From: Marinococcus luteus
GTDB lineage: Bacteria; Bacillota; Bacilli; Bacillales; Marinococcaceae
DNA length: 64,000 nt
Assembly: GCF_900106595.1 (NCBI RefSeq)
Contig: NZ_FNNC01000001.1
Coordinates: 124,001 to 188,000 of the forward strand
Reading direction: 5' to 3'
Part shown: positions 17,444 to 28,241 of the stretch, piece by piece
Numbering within the stretch: position 1 is the first letter of the stretch
Layout: every line of letters begins with the position of its first letter
Notes under the pieces: model-generated
Seen by the model: only the letters and a program-made list of their open reading frames with translations
Database searches by the model: none
Told to the model about the DNA's origin: nothing
Made by a program: the position numbers and the translations under genes

Positions 17444-17956
17444 TTGCCTTTAACACCACTGGATATTCATAATAAGGAATTCACAAGAGGGTTCCGTGGA
17501 TATGATGAAGATGAAGTAAACGATTTTTTAAAGCAGCTGATTAAGGATTTTGAAGAGGTAATCCGCGAACGGGACGAGCTGTATGACCGTACAAAAGAGC
17601 TCGAAGACCGGATTAATCATTTCTCAAGTATTGAAGAGACGCTGAACAAGTCGATCTATGTAGCCCAGGAATCGGCAGAAGAGGTGCGGAAAAACGCCCA
17701 GAAGGAAGGACAGCTGACGGTGAAGGAAGCGGAAAAAAATGCGGACCGGATTATCAACGAAGCATTGAACAAATCCCGTCGGATTGAGCTTGAAATTGAA
17801 GAATTGAAAAAGCAGGCTTCTGTTTACCAGACCAAATTTAAAATGCTGCTCGAAGCACAAATGGAAATGCTTCATTCGGATGAATGGCAGAATCTTGCCG
17901 AGGAAGAACCGGCTGAGGCGGACGTTTATGCAGGCGACGGCGAACGTCTTGACTAA
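17444..17956 (+). CDS. divIVA: DivIVA, curvature-sensing polar/septal scaffold
   Basis: DivIVA binds negatively curved membrane at division sites and poles and recruits partners such as MinJ. The 170-residue protein starts LTPLDIHNKEFTRGFRGYDEDEV, the membrane-binding N-terminal domain, followed by coiled coil from about residue 28 to 150 and a short acidic tail. The start codon is TTG 17444, 6 bases after AGAAAGGGTGAAGG, and there is no in-frame ATG near it. A promoter for the ileS leader overlaps its stop codon. Confidence 0.95.
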   Translation: MPLTPLDIHNKEFTRGFRGYDEDEVNDFLKQLIKDFEEVIRERDELYDRTKELEDRINHFSSIEETLNKSIYVAQESAEEVRKNAQKEGQLTVKEAEKNADRIINEALNKSRRIELEIEELKKQASVYQTKFKMLLEAQMEMLHSDEWQNLAEEEPAEADVYAGDGERLD

Positions 17957-17977
17957 CACCGGCAACTAGATTATACT
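17949..17977 (+). promoter_or_regulatory. SigA-type promoter of the ileS T-box transcript
   Basis: TTGACT (17949-17954) and TATACT (17972-17977) are 17 bases apart, close to consensus. The -35 box contains the first base of the divIVA stop codon. Transcription should start near 17984, just ahead of the T-box leader. Confidence 0.75.
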
Positions 17978-17983
17978 TTTGCA

Positions 17984-18252
17984 TTATCATATTCGATAAA
18001 CGTTGAAGGGGAGCAGGCAGTAATGTACCGGTCTCAGCGATCTGCGGTTGGTGTAAGCGCAGAACCAGGACATTTTTGTTATCACCCCGGAGTTCCTTAA
18101 CTGAACAAAGCAGTAAGTTAAGGCGGCTTTAAAAAAGCCGTTATTGCCAATGAAGAGACAAGCAGGAACCCGTATGGATTCCTGCACTCATCAGGGTGGT
18201 ACCGCGAGTCATTCTCGCCCCTATGCACAGGGGCTCGGAATGGCTCTTTTTG
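17984..18252 (+). promoter_or_regulatory. T-box leader (tRNA-Ile sensing) upstream of ileS
   Basis: The canonical T-box sequence AGGGTGGTACCGCG is at 18193-18206. It is followed by a terminator whose 5' arm begins at GAGTC (18206) and pairs with GGGGCTC...GGCTC (18230-18246), ending in a T-run at 18246-18251. The 3' T-box side would instead form the antiterminator when uncharged tRNA binds. An ATC triplet at 18081-18083, in the region where stem I ends, is a plausible isoleucine specifier; that assignment is inferred from the downstream gene. Confidence 0.9.
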
Positions 18253-18278
18253 TTGTAAGAAAAAAGGAGGATGCGGAA

Positions 18279-21053
18279 ATGAGTTATAAAGAATCACTGT
18301 TAATGCCAAAAACCAAATTTCCAATGCGTGGCAATCTGCCGAATAAAGAACCGGAACGCCAGAAAACGTGGAACGAGCAGGACATTTATGAGCAGGTTCA
18401 GGCCCGCACCGCAGGCCGCCCGCTGTTTGTGCTGCACGACGGCCCTCCCTATGCCAACGGGGACATCCATATGGGGCACGCCCTGAATAAAGTGCTGAAG
18501 GACTTTATCGTCCGCTACAAATCGATGACGGGCTACCACGCCCCGTACGTTCCGGGCTGGGACGTTCATGGGCTTCCGATTGAAACGGCGCTTACGAAAA
18601 ACAAAAAAATCGACCGGAAAAAAATGACCACTGCTGAGTTCCGCGCCGCGTGTGAAGAATATGCGGAAAAACAAATTGACCGGCAGCGGGAGCAGTTTAA
18701 ACGTCTCGGGGTGAGAGGCGATTGGGAAAACCCGTATGTGACGATGAATCATGAATACGAAGCCCAGCAGATTCAGGTATTCGGGGAAATGGCCAAGCGC
18801 GGCCATATTTATAAAGGCAAAAAGCCGGTCTACTGGTCGCCATCCTCTGAATCGGCCCTGGCAGAAGCAGAAATCGAATACCACGATATGCGCTCGCCGT
18901 CGATTTACGTGTCGTTTGCGGTTAAAGACAGTAAGGACGTTCTCGAAGGTGATGAAAAGTTTATCATCTGGACAACGACCCCGTGGACGATTCCGGCAAA
19001 CCTGGCAATCACTGTTCATCCGGAGCTTGACTACGTCGTTGTGAAGGCGAATGGAGAAAAGTACGTCGTTGCTGAAGGACTGCTCGAGGAGCTCGAACAA
19101 AAGCTGGAGTGGGACGGCTATGAGGTTACAAAGCGTATGAAGGGGAGCGATCTTGAATACGTAATGGCTGAGCACCCTATTTACGGCCGGGATTCCCTCG
19201 TCATTCTCGGTGGGCACGTGACGCTCGATGCCGGTACCGGCTGCGTACACACAGCGCCGGGCCACGGGGAAGAAGACTTTGTCGTAGGACAGCAGTACGG
19301 CCTGGAAACCCTCTGTCCTGTTGATGACAAAGGAGTGTTTACCGACGAAGCACCGGGATTTGAAGGAATGTTTTACGATAAGGCGAATAAAGCGATCACT
19401 GACAACCTCGATCAGCTCGGGGCACTCCTGCAGCTGAACTTCTTCAGCCACTCGTACCCGCATGACTGGAGAACGAAAAAGCCGGTGATTTACCGGGCGA
19501 CCGATCAGTGGTTTGCGTCGATCGAAAACATCCGGGGCGAGCTTTTAGATGAAATCAGCCAGGTGACATGGACCCCGGCCTGGGGAGAAACACGACTGTA
19601 CAACATGGTGCGTGACCGGGGCGACTGGTGCATCTCGAGGCAGCGTGCCTGGGGCGTGCCAATTCCGGTCTTTTATGCAGAGGACGGCGAAGCGCTTATT
19701 AACGATGAGACCATCCAGCACGTTTCCGAGCTGTTCCGCAGCCACGGCTCCAACATATGGTTTGAATGGGAGACAGCCGAGCTGCTTCCGGAAGGGTTTA
19801 CGTCGGAACACAGTCCAAACGGCACCTTTACAAGAGAAATGGATATTATGGACGTGTGGTTTGACAGCGGATCGTCCCACCAGTCAGTGCTTGAGGCATC
19901 TCCGCTTCTGCAGCGTCCGGCTGATATGTATCTTGAAGGATCCGATCAGTACCGCGGCTGGTTTAACTCTTCTCTTACAACAAGTGTCGCGGTTACCGGA
20001 AAGGCACCGTACCGTTCCGTACTGAGCCACGGCTTTACGATGGACGGAGAAGGCAAAAAAATGAGCAAATCGCTCGGAAACACGATTTCGCCAAACGACA
20101 TCACAAAGCAGCTCGGGGCGGATATTCTCCGGCTCTGGGTGTCGAGTGTCGACTATCAGGCGGACCACCGGCTGTCGGACAACATTTTAAAGCAAATCGC
20201 TGAAGCGTACCGCAAGATCCGTAACACGTTCCGGTTCATGCTCGGAAACCTGAGCGATTTTGATCCGGAGAAGCACCGGGTTGCGCCGTCGGACTGGAGC
20301 GAGCTTGATCAGTATATGCATCTGCGCCTGCAGGATTTAATCGCAAAAATCCGTGCTGGATATGAAGAATATCAGTTCGTGAATGTTTATCAAACGTTCC
20401 ACAACTTCTGTACTGTGGATCTGAGCTCGTTTTATCTTGATATCGCCAAGGATACGCTCTACGTCGAGCATGAAGATGATGTCCGCCGCCGGGCTGTGCA
20501 GACAGTGCTGTATGACACGTTAACAGCTCTTGTGCAGATGATCGCACCGATCATCCCGCATACGGCCGAAGAGGTATGGGAATTTATCCCTCAGACAGAA
20601 GCTGACAGCGTCCAGCTGACGGATATGCCGCAGGCGGACCGTTCGACGGAGGATGAAGAGCTCCGCCGGAAGTGGGACCGTCTCATGGACGTCCGGGACG
20701 ATGTATTAAAGGCCCTGGAGACAGCGAGAGGAGAAAAAGTGATTGGCAAGTCACTTGAAGCCTCGGTAGATATTTATGCAGACGGGGAAGTAAAAGACAT
20801 GCTTCAGAGTGTAACCCACTTAAAGACGCTGTTTATTGTTTCGAAAGCAGAAATTGCCGGCTCAGCGTCAGAGGCCCCGGCAGAAGCGGCGAAGCTTGAC
20901 GAAGTAAGCGTCGTTGTAGGAGCAGCGGAAGGTGAACGCTGCGAACGCTGCTGGGAAGTGACCGAAACGGTGGGAGAAGATCCGGCGTATCCGGATCTCT
21001 GCAGCCGCTGTGCTTCGGTCATGCATCAAAAAGAGAACGTCAGTCAGTCATAG
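18279..21053 (+). CDS. ileS: IleS, isoleucyl-tRNA synthetase
   Basis: This class I synthetase charges tRNA-Ile. From ATG 18279 the protein is 924 residues, close to the B. subtilis enzyme. It has the HIGH-type motif HMGH at about residue 64, the large CP1 editing domain, KMSKS at about 593 and a C-terminal zinc knuckle with CERC and CSRC near residue 887-911. AAAAGGAGG lies 8 bases before the start; the longer in-frame opening upstream is T-box leader. It has its own terminator. ylyA, found between ileS and lspA in B. subtilis, is absent. Confidence 0.97.
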   Translation: MSYKESLLMPKTKFPMRGNLPNKEPERQKTWNEQDIYEQVQARTAGRPLFVLHDGPPYANGDIHMGHALNKVLKDFIVRYKSMTGYHAPYVPGWDVHGLPIETALTKNKKIDRKKMTTAEFRAACEEYAEKQIDRQREQFKRLGVRGDWENPYVTMNHEYEAQQIQVFGEMAKRGHIYKGKKPVYWSPSSESALAEAEIEYHDMRSPSIYVSFAVKDSKDVLEGDEKFIIWTTTPWTIPANLAITVHPELDYVVVKANGEKYVVAEGLLEELEQKLEWDGYEVTKRMKGSDLEYVMAEHPIYGRDSLVILGGHVTLDAGTGCVHTAPGHGEEDFVVGQQYGLETLCPVDDKGVFTDEAPGFEGMFYDKANKAITDNLDQLGALLQLNFFSHSYPHDWRTKKPVIYRATDQWFASIENIRGELLDEISQVTWTPAWGETRLYNMVRDRGDWCISRQRAWGVPIPVFYAEDGEALINDETIQHVSELFRSHGSNIWFEWETAELLPEGFTSEHSPNGTFTREMDIMDVWFDSGSSHQSVLEASPLLQRPADMYLEGSDQYRGWFNSSLTTSVAVTGKAPYRSVLSHGFTMDGEGKKMSKSLGNTISPNDITKQLGADILRLWVSSVDYQADHRLSDNILKQIAEAYRKIRNTFRFMLGNLSDFDPEKHRVAPSDWSELDQYMHLRLQDLIAKIRAGYEEYQFVNVYQTFHNFCTVDLSSFYLDIAKDTLYVEHEDDVRRRAVQTVLYDTLTALVQMIAPIIPHTAEEVWEFIPQTEADSVQLTDMPQADRSTEDEELRRKWDRLMDVRDDVLKALETARGEKVIGKSLEASVDIYADGEVKDMLQSVTHLKTLFIVSKAEIAGSASEAPAEAAKLDEVSVVVGAAEGERCERCWEVTETVGEDPAYPDLCSRCASVMHQKENVSQS

Positions 21054-21061
21054 CACGTGTT

Positions 21062-21092
21062 GAGCCCCTTTCCAGCAGGGGCTCTTTTTTTT
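21062..21092 (+). terminator. Rho-independent terminator after ileS
   Basis: GAGCCCC (21062-21068) pairs with GGGGCTC (21078-21084) and is followed by a long T-run. Confidence 0.92.
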
Positions 21093-21148
21093 GCGGAAAG
21101 TAACGGCCGGAAGGATCGCCCTGAGCGCTGTTCGCACCGGCGAATATA

Positions 21149-21157
21149 TGCTAAAAT
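21149..21157 (+). promoter_or_regulatory. Possible extended -10 promoter element before lspA
   Basis: TGCTAAAAT at 21149-21157 fits an extended -10 box. No good -35 is seen 17 bases upstream. lspA needs a promoter because a terminator follows ileS. Confidence 0.35.
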
Positions 21158-21202
21158 GCTAAGGATGGAACGCACACCGCAAGAGAGGATGAAAGAGTCC
21201 GT

Positions 21203-21700
21203 ATGAAAATTATTAAGTGGCATTACCTGCTGGCTGCGCTGATTATTATTTTCGATCAGGTGACCAAATACATAGTAGCTGCCTCCATGCGTATTGGAGA
21301 AAGCATTGAAGTTGTCCCGTCTTTTTTATATCTGACCTCTCACCGGAATGCAGGAGCGGCCTTTGGTATACTGCAGGGCCAGCGCTGGTTTTTCTTAATT
21401 ATTACGATTGTCGTAATAGCGGTAGTGGTGTATTACATGCAGCAGTACGGTACGCTCTCATTTACCTTTGGTATCCCGCTGGCCCTTGTGCTTGGAGGAG
21501 CCATTGGAAATTTCATTGACCGTATGCTTTTCGGTGAAGTTGTAGACTTTGTTGATGTCTACCTGTTCGCCTATAATTATCCTATTTTCAACGTCGCAGA
21601 CGCTGCCCTGACGGTAGGTGTAGTCTGGTTGATTATCGGTATGTTTTTAGATGAAAGATCACGAAAGAAGGAAGAAGCACATGAATCCACGAATTATTGA
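21203..21700 (+). CDS. lspA: LspA, lipoprotein signal peptidase (SPase II)
   Basis: This four-helix membrane aspartic protease removes signal peptides from diacylglyceryl-modified prolipoproteins. The 165-residue protein shows the first helix with FDQVTKYIV, the conserved RNAGAAFGILQ segment, and the two catalytic aspartate regions GNFIDRMLFGEVVDFVD and FNVADAALTVG. A charged C-terminal tail overlaps the next gene by 20 bases. Confidence 0.96.
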   Translation: MKIIKWHYLLAALIIIFDQVTKYIVAASMRIGESIEVVPSFLYLTSHRNAGAAFGILQGQRWFFLIITIVVIAVVVYYMQQYGTLSFTFGIPLALVLGGAIGNFIDRMLFGEVVDFVDVYLFAYNYPIFNVADAALTVGVVWLIIGMFLDERSRKKEEAHESTNY

Positions 21701-22583
21701 TGAAGAAGAGCAGGGAACAAGAGTCGACCGTTTAGTGACAGACGAACTGGAAGAGTCGCGTTCGGTTGTGCAGCAATGGGTGAAAGAGGGATGGATCACG
21801 GTCAACGGCGACCGTGTGAAAAATAATTACAAGCTTCAGGCCGGTGACCGGATCGATGTCACTATACCTGAAGATAATCATGAAGAGATGACGCCGGAAG
21901 AGATGGATCTTGATGTACGCTACGAGGATGACGATGTGGTGGTGATTTACAAACCAAGAGGTATGGTCGTGCATCCCGCGCCTGGGCATGCCCGCGGCAC
22001 ATTGATGAACGGACTGCTGCACCGCTATCCATTATGGCAGCACCATCCGGAAGCCCGGGCAGGGCTGATTCACCGTCTGGATAAAGATACGTCCGGCCTG
22101 CTGATAGCAGCCAAGCATCCTGAGGCTTACGAGCAGTTATCCGCTCAGATGAAGGAACGGAAAATTGAGCGGAAATATAAAGCAATTGTGCACGGAGAGG
22201 TACCGCACGAAACAGGGAAAATTGACATGCCGATCGGACGTGATCCTCATGACCGTCAGAAAATGGCGGCGGTGCGGGAAAACTCCAAGCCGGCAGTCAC
22301 TCATTTTCAGGTGCTGCAGTGGTGGCACAAATATACGTTTGTGGAGTGTGAGCTCGAAACCGGGCGGATGCACCAGATCCGTGTGCATTTTGCCGAGATT
22401 GGCCATCCGGTGGCCGCTGATCCGAAGTACGGGCGCCGGAAGACTCTTTCTCTTCCGGGGCAGGCGCTGCATGCGTACCGCCTCCGCTTTGAGCATCCTG
22501 TGAGCGGAGAGTGGGTTGAAGTGGAGGCGGAGCTGCCGGAGGAGATGCAGGCCGCGATTGATGAACTTAACAAAACTAGTTGA
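21681..22583 (+). CDS. rluD: RluD-family 23S rRNA pseudouridine synthase (YlyB type)
   Basis: This 300-residue protein has an N-terminal S4 RNA-binding domain (about residues 8-65) and an RluA/RluD-type pseudouridine synthase domain whose catalytic aspartate lies in IHRLDKDTSGLLI. The late segment TGRMHQIRVHFAEIGHPVAAD is also typical. ATG 21681 follows AGAAGGAAG; a start 30 bases further upstream would overlap lspA more. Its target uridines are inferred from family membership. The stop codon lies inside the -35 box of the pyr operon promoter. Confidence 0.9.
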   Translation: MNPRIIDEEEQGTRVDRLVTDELEESRSVVQQWVKEGWITVNGDRVKNNYKLQAGDRIDVTIPEDNHEEMTPEEMDLDVRYEDDDVVVIYKPRGMVVHPAPGHARGTLMNGLLHRYPLWQHHPEARAGLIHRLDKDTSGLLIAAKHPEAYEQLSAQMKERKIERKYKAIVHGEVPHETGKIDMPIGRDPHDRQKMAAVRENSKPAVTHFQVLQWWHKYTFVECELETGRMHQIRVHFAEIGHPVAADPKYGRRKTLSLPGQALHAYRLRFEHPVSGEWVEVEAELPEEMQAAIDELNKTS

Positions 22584-22608
22584 CCGCACAGAAAAAGACT
22601 GTCATACT
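22580..22608 (+). promoter_or_regulatory. SigA-type promoter of the pyr operon
   Basis: TTGACC (22580-22585) and CATACT (22603-22608) are 17 bases apart, with TG just before the -10 box. The -35 box includes the rluD stop codon. The predicted transcript starts shortly before the PyrR leader. Confidence 0.65.
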
Positions 22609-22636
22609 ACGTAATAACGAAAAAAACGAATGCCTT

Positions 22637-22777
22637 TTTAACACAGTCCCGTGAGGCTGAGAAGAGGTGGTGACTGAGCGCAGAAGCACTCAGGGCGGCG
22701 TATGTGCAACTACCCGGCCTGCGGATGGATGTGCCCGGAGCCGCAAGCTCTCATCCTTACGGGATGGGGGCTTTTTT
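22637..22777 (+). promoter_or_regulatory. PyrR-responsive attenuator before pyrR
   Basis: AGTCCCGTGAGGCT at 22645-22658 matches the known PyrR binding-loop consensus ARUCCNGNGAGGYU at every position. A terminator follows: AGCTCTCATCC (22746-22756) pairs with GGGATGGGGGCT region ending at 22772, then a run of T to 22777. When UMP is abundant, PyrR bound to the loop favours this terminator. Confidence 0.9.
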
Positions 22778-22787
22778 AATGAAGTAA

Positions 22788-23339
<552 letters not shown>

Positions 23340-23355
23340 CAAGAGTTCTCTTTAA

Positions 23356-23425
23356 TTTGAACCAGTGAGTTCAAAAAGGGATGAGACGAAAGCGTTTCTT
23401 CCCTCCATGCCAATATTAATGGAGG
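23356..23425 (+). promoter_or_regulatory. Degenerate PyrR-type leader with possible Shine-Dalgarno sequestration before pyrP
   Basis: TTTGAAC (23356-23362) pairs with GTTCAAA (23369-23375) around a loop that contains the PyrR core CCAGTGAG. A second hairpin pairs 23377-23388 with 23393-23404. It has no T-tract, so it cannot be a standard terminator. CCTCCAT (23402-23408) is perfectly complementary to ATGGAGG (23419-23425), which holds the pyrP ribosome binding site. Control of pyrP translation is inferred, not shown. Confidence 0.5.
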
Positions 23426-23431
23426 TTTATC

Positions 23432-24763
23432 ATGAAAAATAATGAAGATATCCACATTCAGACCCGGCCGGCTCCGGCTACGTGGCTGATTCTGAGCCTG
23501 CAGCATCTGTTCGCCATGTTCGGGTCTACGATACTCGTGCCGGCGCTCACAGGGCTCAGTCCGGCCGTAGCTCTGGTCTCAAGCGGTCTCGGAACACTTG
23601 CGTACCTGGCAATCACCAAAGGACAGATACCGGCCTATCTCGGATCGTCATTCGCTTTTATTTTCCCGATCATTGCCGCTTTATCCATCGGGGGACCGGG
23701 AGGCGTCATGCTCGGCTCGCTCGCTGCAGGGCTTGTTTACGGCATTACGGCGCTGATTATCCGTAAAGCCGGTGTAGGCTGGCTGATGAACATTCTTCCG
23801 CCTGTAGTAGTCGGCCCGATCATTATGGTCATCGGCCTCGGCCTTGCGACGACAGCAATCGAAATGTCGATGAACTACAACGCAGACACCGGAAACTACA
23901 ATGAACCGATGCGGCATATGAGCGTAGCCGCTGTAACGCTTGCGATTGTTATTGTCGCTTCCGTGTTTTTCCGCGGGTTTTTCCGTATCATTCCCGTACT
24001 TTTCGGCATCATCGGCGGCTACCTGACGGCGCTTGCTGCCGGAATGGTAAATACAGGTGCCATCGGAGAGGCTGCCTGGATTCAGGTGCCTGATTTCTCC
24101 GTGCCGTTTGCCACGTACAGTCCGGATTGGAGCTGGAGCGTTATCGCGATCATGGCACCGATTGCGCTGGTGACGATCGCCGAACATATCGGCGACCAGC
24201 TCGTACTGAGCAAAGTAGCGGAAAAAAACTTTCTGAAGTCACCGGGGCTCCACCGTTCCATCATGGGCGACGGCGTAGCAACAATGCTTGCCGCCGTGCT
24301 CGGAGGGCCGCCGAACACGACCTACGGGGAAAACATCGGCGTGCTGGCCATCACCCGCGTATTCAGTGTGTACGTGATCGGCGGAGCGGCAGTGCTTGCC
24401 ATCAGCTTTGGATTCATCGGAAAAGTGGAAGCCTTTATCGCAAGTATTCCCGGGGCTGTAATGGGAGGCGTTTCGATTCTGTTGTTTGGCATCATAGCCT
24501 CGAACGGACTCCGGATGCTGATTGATAACAACATTGACCTCGGCATTAAGCGAAACCTGATTATCAGCTCCGTCATCCTGGTAACCGGGATTGGAGGAGC
24601 GTTCATCGAAATCGGGGAATACTTTGAAATTTCAAGCATGGCGCTTGCCACAGTGATCGGCATGGTTCTGCACGCAGTGCTGCCGGGGAAGGAAGATTCC
24701 TACGGCAACCGGTCGATGTTTGAATCCGTAAGTACATCTACATCAAAAAATAAGGCAGCTTAA
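23432..24763 (+). CDS. pyrP: PyrP, uracil permease (NCS2 family)
   Basis: This 443-residue membrane protein of the nucleobase-cation symporter-2 family imports uracil, probably with protons. It has about fourteen membrane segments; family regions include LQHLFAMFGSTILVPALTGL near residue 23, the substrate-site region with ALVTIAEHIGDQL near 245, and GPPNTTYGENIGVLAITRV near 290. The location between pyrR and pyrB fixes the specificity to uracil. GGAGG is 6 bases before ATG 23432. Confidence 0.95.
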   Translation: MKNNEDIHIQTRPAPATWLILSLQHLFAMFGSTILVPALTGLSPAVALVSSGLGTLAYLAITKGQIPAYLGSSFAFIFPIIAALSIGGPGGVMLGSLAAGLVYGITALIIRKAGVGWLMNILPPVVVGPIIMVIGLGLATTAIEMSMNYNADTGNYNEPMRHMSVAAVTLAIVIVASVFFRGFFRIIPVLFGIIGGYLTALAAGMVNTGAIGEAAWIQVPDFSVPFATYSPDWSWSVIAIMAPIALVTIAEHIGDQLVLSKVAEKNFLKSPGLHRSIMGDGVATMLAAVLGGPPNTTYGENIGVLAITRVFSVYVIGGAAVLAISFGFIGKVEAFIASIPGAVMGGVSILLFGIIASNGLRMLIDNNIDLGIKRNLIISSVILVTGIGGAFIEIGEYFEISSMALATVIGMVLHAVLPGKEDSYGNRSMFESVSTSTSKNKAA

Positions 24764-24765
24764 TC

Positions 24766-24894
24766 ATCCTTTAAGGAAGTACAGAGAGACATCCAAGGTT
24801 GAACGGCATGGAAACCCTTCCGTCAGCAGGCTATACTGCGCGGGGCGTTTCTTCATACCCGTACACCTGGAGTCTTTCCGACTCCGGGTTTTTT
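24766..24894 (+). promoter_or_regulatory. PyrR-responsive attenuator between pyrP and pyrB
   Basis: AGTACAGAGAGACA at 24778-24791 matches 11 of 14 positions of the PyrR loop consensus. A terminator follows: CCTGGAGTC (24866-24874) pairs with GACTCCGGG (24880-24888) and is followed by six T. It places pyrB onward under separate attenuation, as in B. subtilis. Confidence 0.85.
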
Positions 24895-24930
24895 GTATAG
24901 GATCGAGGCGCTTAAAAAGGAGCGGAAACG

Positions 24931-25863
24931 ATGATGAGTATGAAATCTTCAAAAACAGCAGCAGTCCAGCACGTACTGACAATGGAAGAGTGGGATGTGC
25001 GGCAGATTCATGAACTGCTGGCGAGGGCTGACGCATTCGCAGACATGGGCCGGGAACGGAAAAGCCTTCCTTTATACGCAGCGAACTTATTTTTTGAGCC
25101 AAGCACCCGGACCAAGCTCAGCTTTGAAGCGGCCGAACAGAATCTCGGCCTCGGGATTCTTCATTTCGATGCTGCCACCTCAAGCGTAAAAAAAGGGGAG
25201 AGCCTGTACGACACGGTGCGCACGATCGAAAGCATTGGTGCAGACGTGGTTGTTATCCGTCACGAGCAGGAACGGTACTTTGATGAACTGCGGGACTTTA
25301 TCAACATCCCCATCATTAACGGCGGGGACGGCTGCGGGCATCACCCCACCCAGTCTTTTCTGGATTTAATGACGATCCAGCAGGAGTTTGGGCGGTTTGC
25401 CGGGGTGAAGGTCGTCATTGCCGGAGATATCCGGCACAGCCGGGTTGCCCGTTCAAACGTAGAGGTATTGGAGCGTCTTGGAGCGAAGGTATATGTATCG
25501 GGACCAAGAGAATGGATGGATGAAGCCATGAGCAGCCGCTTTATTCCGATGGATGAGGCGGTGGAGGTGGCGGACGTTATGATGATGCTCCGCATTCAGC
25601 ATGAACGGCATACCGTCCAGCTGATCGCCGGACCGAAAGATTATCATGAAGCATACGGGCTCACCGTACAGCGGGCGCAGCGGATGAAGGACAAAAGCAT
25701 TATTATGCACCCGGCCCCTATCAACCGGGGCGTGGAAATCGCGGACGAGCTCGTGGAAGGCAGCCGCTCAAGAATTTTTAAGCAGATGACAAATGGTGTA
25801 TTTATCCGCATGGCTGTGCTTGACCATGTATTAAGACAGGCTAAAGGAGGAGATTGGAAATGA
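24931..25863 (+). CDS. pyrB: PyrB, aspartate carbamoyltransferase catalytic chain
   Basis: This enzyme condenses carbamoyl phosphate with aspartate, the first dedicated step of pyrimidine synthesis. The 310-residue protein has the carbamoyl-phosphate loop [13 protein letters not shown] near residue 55, the [11 protein letters not shown] segment near 138 and [14 protein letters not shown] near 263. No regulatory chain gene is present, as expected for Bacilli. AAAGGAG precedes ATG 24931 by 8 bases. It overlaps pyrC by ATGA. Confidence 0.97.
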   Translation: MMSMKSSKTAAVQHVLTMEEWDVRQIHELLARADAFADMGRERKSLPLYAANLFFEPSTRTKLSFEAAEQNLGLGILHFDAATSSVKKGESLYDTVRTIESIGADVVVIRHEQERYFDELRDFINIPIINGGDGCGHHPTQSFLDLMTIQQEFGRFAGVKVVIAGDIRHSRVARSNVEVLERLGAKVYVSGPREWMDEAMSSRFIPMDEAVEVADVMMMLRIQHERHTVQLIAGPKDYHEAYGLTVQRAQRMKDKSIIMHPAPINRGVEIADELVEGSRSRIFKQMTNGVFIRMAVLDHVLRQAKGGDWK

Positions 25864-27143
25864 ACGGATGGATTATTAATGCGCAGGTATTCACCTCCGG
25901 GGAAACCATCGAACCTAGGGATGTACTGATTGAAAACGGACGTATCCAGGAAATAGGCCGGGCGCCGGAGGAAGCTGAAGTGGTGCTCGATGCGAAAGGG
26001 CGGCTGCTCAGCCCGGGCCTGGTTGATGTGCATGTGCATCTTCGTGAGCCGGGAGGCGAGCATAAAGAAACGATCTATTCAGGTACAAAGGCGGCGGCGA
26101 AAGGCGGATTCACCACCGTTTGTCCGATGCCGAATACGTATCCGGTACCAGACTCCGCTGGAAAGCTTGATCTGCTTTATGAGCGCATCGAAGCGACAGC
26201 TGTGGTGCGCGTCCTTCCTTACGCCTCCATTACAGAAAAACAGCAGGGGGCTGAACGCACGAACATGAAAGCACTGAAGGAGCACGGGGCCTTTGCTTTT
26301 ACAGATGACGGGGTGGGCGTGCAGGACGCCTCTGTTATGTACGAAGCCATGCTGGAAGCAGCAGCGCTCGATATGCCGGTGGTGGCGCACTGTGAAGAAA
26401 ATACGCTCGTATACGGCGGCAGCGTGCACGCCGGCAGGTTCGCGGAAAAAAACGGGCTCAAGGGCATACCGGCGGTAGCTGAATCGGTTCATATCGCCCG
26501 TGACATTCTGCTTGCAGAAGCGGCCGGCTGCCACTATCACGTGTGTCACGTGAGCACGAAGGAATCGGTACGGCTGATCCGCGATGCAAAGCGTGCCGGC
26601 ATCCATGTAACAGCTGAAGTCACACCGCATCATCTGCTGCTCAGCGAAGACGATATACCGGAGGTGGATACGAACTATAAAATGAATCCGCCGCTGCGCT
26701 CCCGCGGCGACCGGCAGGCGCTCCTTGAAGCCTGGCTCGACGGCACCATTGATTTTATAGCGACCGACCATGCCCCTCACGCCGCCGAAGAAAAAGCACG
26801 GCCTATAGGCGAAGCGCCGTTCGGGATTACGGGATTTGAAACGGCCTTTCCGCTTTTATATAACGAACTGGTATTAAACGGAGTATGTACACTGGAGTAT
26901 CTGCTCGCATCAATGACAGGGCGTCCGGCCAAAGTGTTCGGACTTGCTGCCGGCACGCTTTCCACCGGCGCTGCTGCAGATCTGACGCTCATTGACCTGG
27001 AGCACGAAGAAACAGTCGACCCTGCTCAGTTTGTGTCAAAAGGGAAAAACACGCCGTTTGCCGGCTGGAAACTGAAAGGCTGGCCAGTACTCACGATCGT
27101 AGACGGACAGACAGTGTATGAAAAGGAAGAGGTGCAGCAATGA
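25860..27143 (+). CDS. pyrC: PyrC, dihydroorotase
   Basis: This zinc amidohydrolase cyclises carbamoyl-aspartate to dihydroorotate. The 427-residue protein has the metal motif [17 protein letters not shown] near residue 57, the MPNT segment, later histidines in VVAHCEEN and [10 protein letters not shown], and [10 protein letters not shown] near 300. ATG 25860 lies 9 bases after AAAGGAGG and overlaps the pyrB stop; this was chosen over an in-frame TTG six bases upstream. It is a class I dihydroorotase of the Gram-positive type. Confidence 0.97.
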   Translation: MNGWIINAQVFTSGETIEPRDVLIENGRIQEIGRAPEEAEVVLDAKGRLLSPGLVDVHVHLREPGGEHKETIYSGTKAAAKGGFTTVCPMPNTYPVPDSAGKLDLLYERIEATAVVRVLPYASITEKQQGAERTNMKALKEHGAFAFTDDGVGVQDASVMYEAMLEAAALDMPVVAHCEENTLVYGGSVHAGRFAEKNGLKGIPAVAESVHIARDILLAEAAGCHYHVCHVSTKESVRLIRDAKRAGIHVTAEVTPHHLLLSEDDIPEVDTNYKMNPPLRSRGDRQALLEAWLDGTIDFIATDHAPHAAEEKARPIGEAPFGITGFETAFPLLYNELVLNGVCTLEYLLASMTGRPAKVFGLAAGTLSTGAAADLTLIDLEHEETVDPAQFVSKGKNTPFAGWKLKGWPVLTIVDGQTVYEKEEVQQ

Positions 27144-28228
27144 AGCGGAAATTAATACTGGAAAATGGAGCAGTTTTTCACGGAGAAGGCATTGGAAGCG
27201 AACGGGAAACTGTAGGGGAAGTCGTATTTAATACCGGGATGACCGGTTATCAGGAAATTTTATCCGACCCGTCATACTGCGACCAGCTGGTGACGCTGAC
27301 GTATCCGCTGATCGGCAACTACGGCATTAACCGGGATGACTTCGAAACGATGCATCCGTCTGCCGGCGGGCTGATCGTCAAGGAAGCAGCTTCGCATCCG
27401 AGCAATTTCCGAAGCATCGGTACGCTCAGCGAATGGCTGCGTGAAAAAGACATTCCCGGCCTGTGCGGTATTGATACACGCCGCCTGACGAAAATGATCC
27501 GGACCGCTGGGACGCTTCGGGGCAGACTGTGCGCGGAAGAAGCGGAAGAAGAGGAAATTGTCCGGGAGCTGCAGCAGTGGGTCGACCCCCGGGACCAGGT
27601 GTCCAGGGTCAGTACGAAAAATGCCTACCATGCACCAGGCAACGGGAAACGGGTCGTTCTAATGGATTACGGGGCCAAACACGGTATCACCCGGAATCTG
27701 CTCAGCCGCGGCTGCGACGTGTTTGTGCTTCCTTACAACGCCACGGCGAAAGAAGTGCTCGCCCTGAACCCGGACGGAGTAATGCTCAGTAACGGCCCGG
27801 GGGACCCTGAGGACGTGCCGGAGGCCGTGGAAACGCTCCGGGGCCTGATCGGGGAAGTGCCGGTGTTTGGGATATGTCTCGGACATCAGCTGCTGAGTCT
27901 CGCCTGCGGGGCCACCTCGTCGAAGCTCAAGTTCGGCCACCGCGGGGGGAACCATCCGGTCAAGCAGGTGAAAACCGGACGGGTAGATATAACCTCCCAG
28001 AACCATGGCTATACCGTGGACCGGGATTCGCTGATGGGCACAGACCTGATCCTGACGCACGTCAACGTCAACGATGGTACGGTTGAAGGAGTCGAGCACC
28101 GGGAGTATCCGGCCTTCAGCGTCCAGTACCATCCGGAAGCATGCCCGGGACCGAGCGATGCCAACGACCTGTTCGATCAGTTTGTCCGCTTAATGAACCG
28201 CTATGAAAAAGTACCTACTCGAATGTAA
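27140..28228 (+). CDS. pyrAA: CarA/PyrAA, carbamoyl-phosphate synthase glutaminase subunit
   Basis: This subunit hydrolyses glutamine to supply ammonia to the large subunit. The 362-residue protein has the N-terminal CPSase small-chain domain (about 1-150) and a class I glutamine amidotransferase domain with the nucleophile cysteine in [13 protein letters not shown] near residue 242 and late catalytic His/Glu in YHPEACPGP. It overlaps pyrC by ATGA. Confidence 0.97.
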   Translation: MKRKLILENGAVFHGEGIGSERETVGEVVFNTGMTGYQEILSDPSYCDQLVTLTYPLIGNYGINRDDFETMHPSAGGLIVKEAASHPSNFRSIGTLSEWLREKDIPGLCGIDTRRLTKMIRTAGTLRGRLCAEEAEEEEIVRELQQWVDPRDQVSRVSTKNAYHAPGNGKRVVLMDYGAKHGITRNLLSRGCDVFVLPYNATAKEVLALNPDGVMLSNGPGDPEDVPEAVETLRGLIGEVPVFGICLGHQLLSLACGATSSKLKFGHRGGNHPVKQVKTGRVDITSQNHGYTVDRDSLMGTDLILTHVNVNDGTVEGVEHREYPAFSVQYHPEACPGPSDANDLFDQFVRLMNRYEKVPTRM

Positions 28229-28241
28229 AAGGGGAGTCACC

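Noticed and set aside
18300-19463. Long open frame on the minus strand opposite ileS (387 codons)
   Set aside because: It lies wholly opposite the well-conserved ileS, has no family resemblance and reflects codon bias of the real gene.
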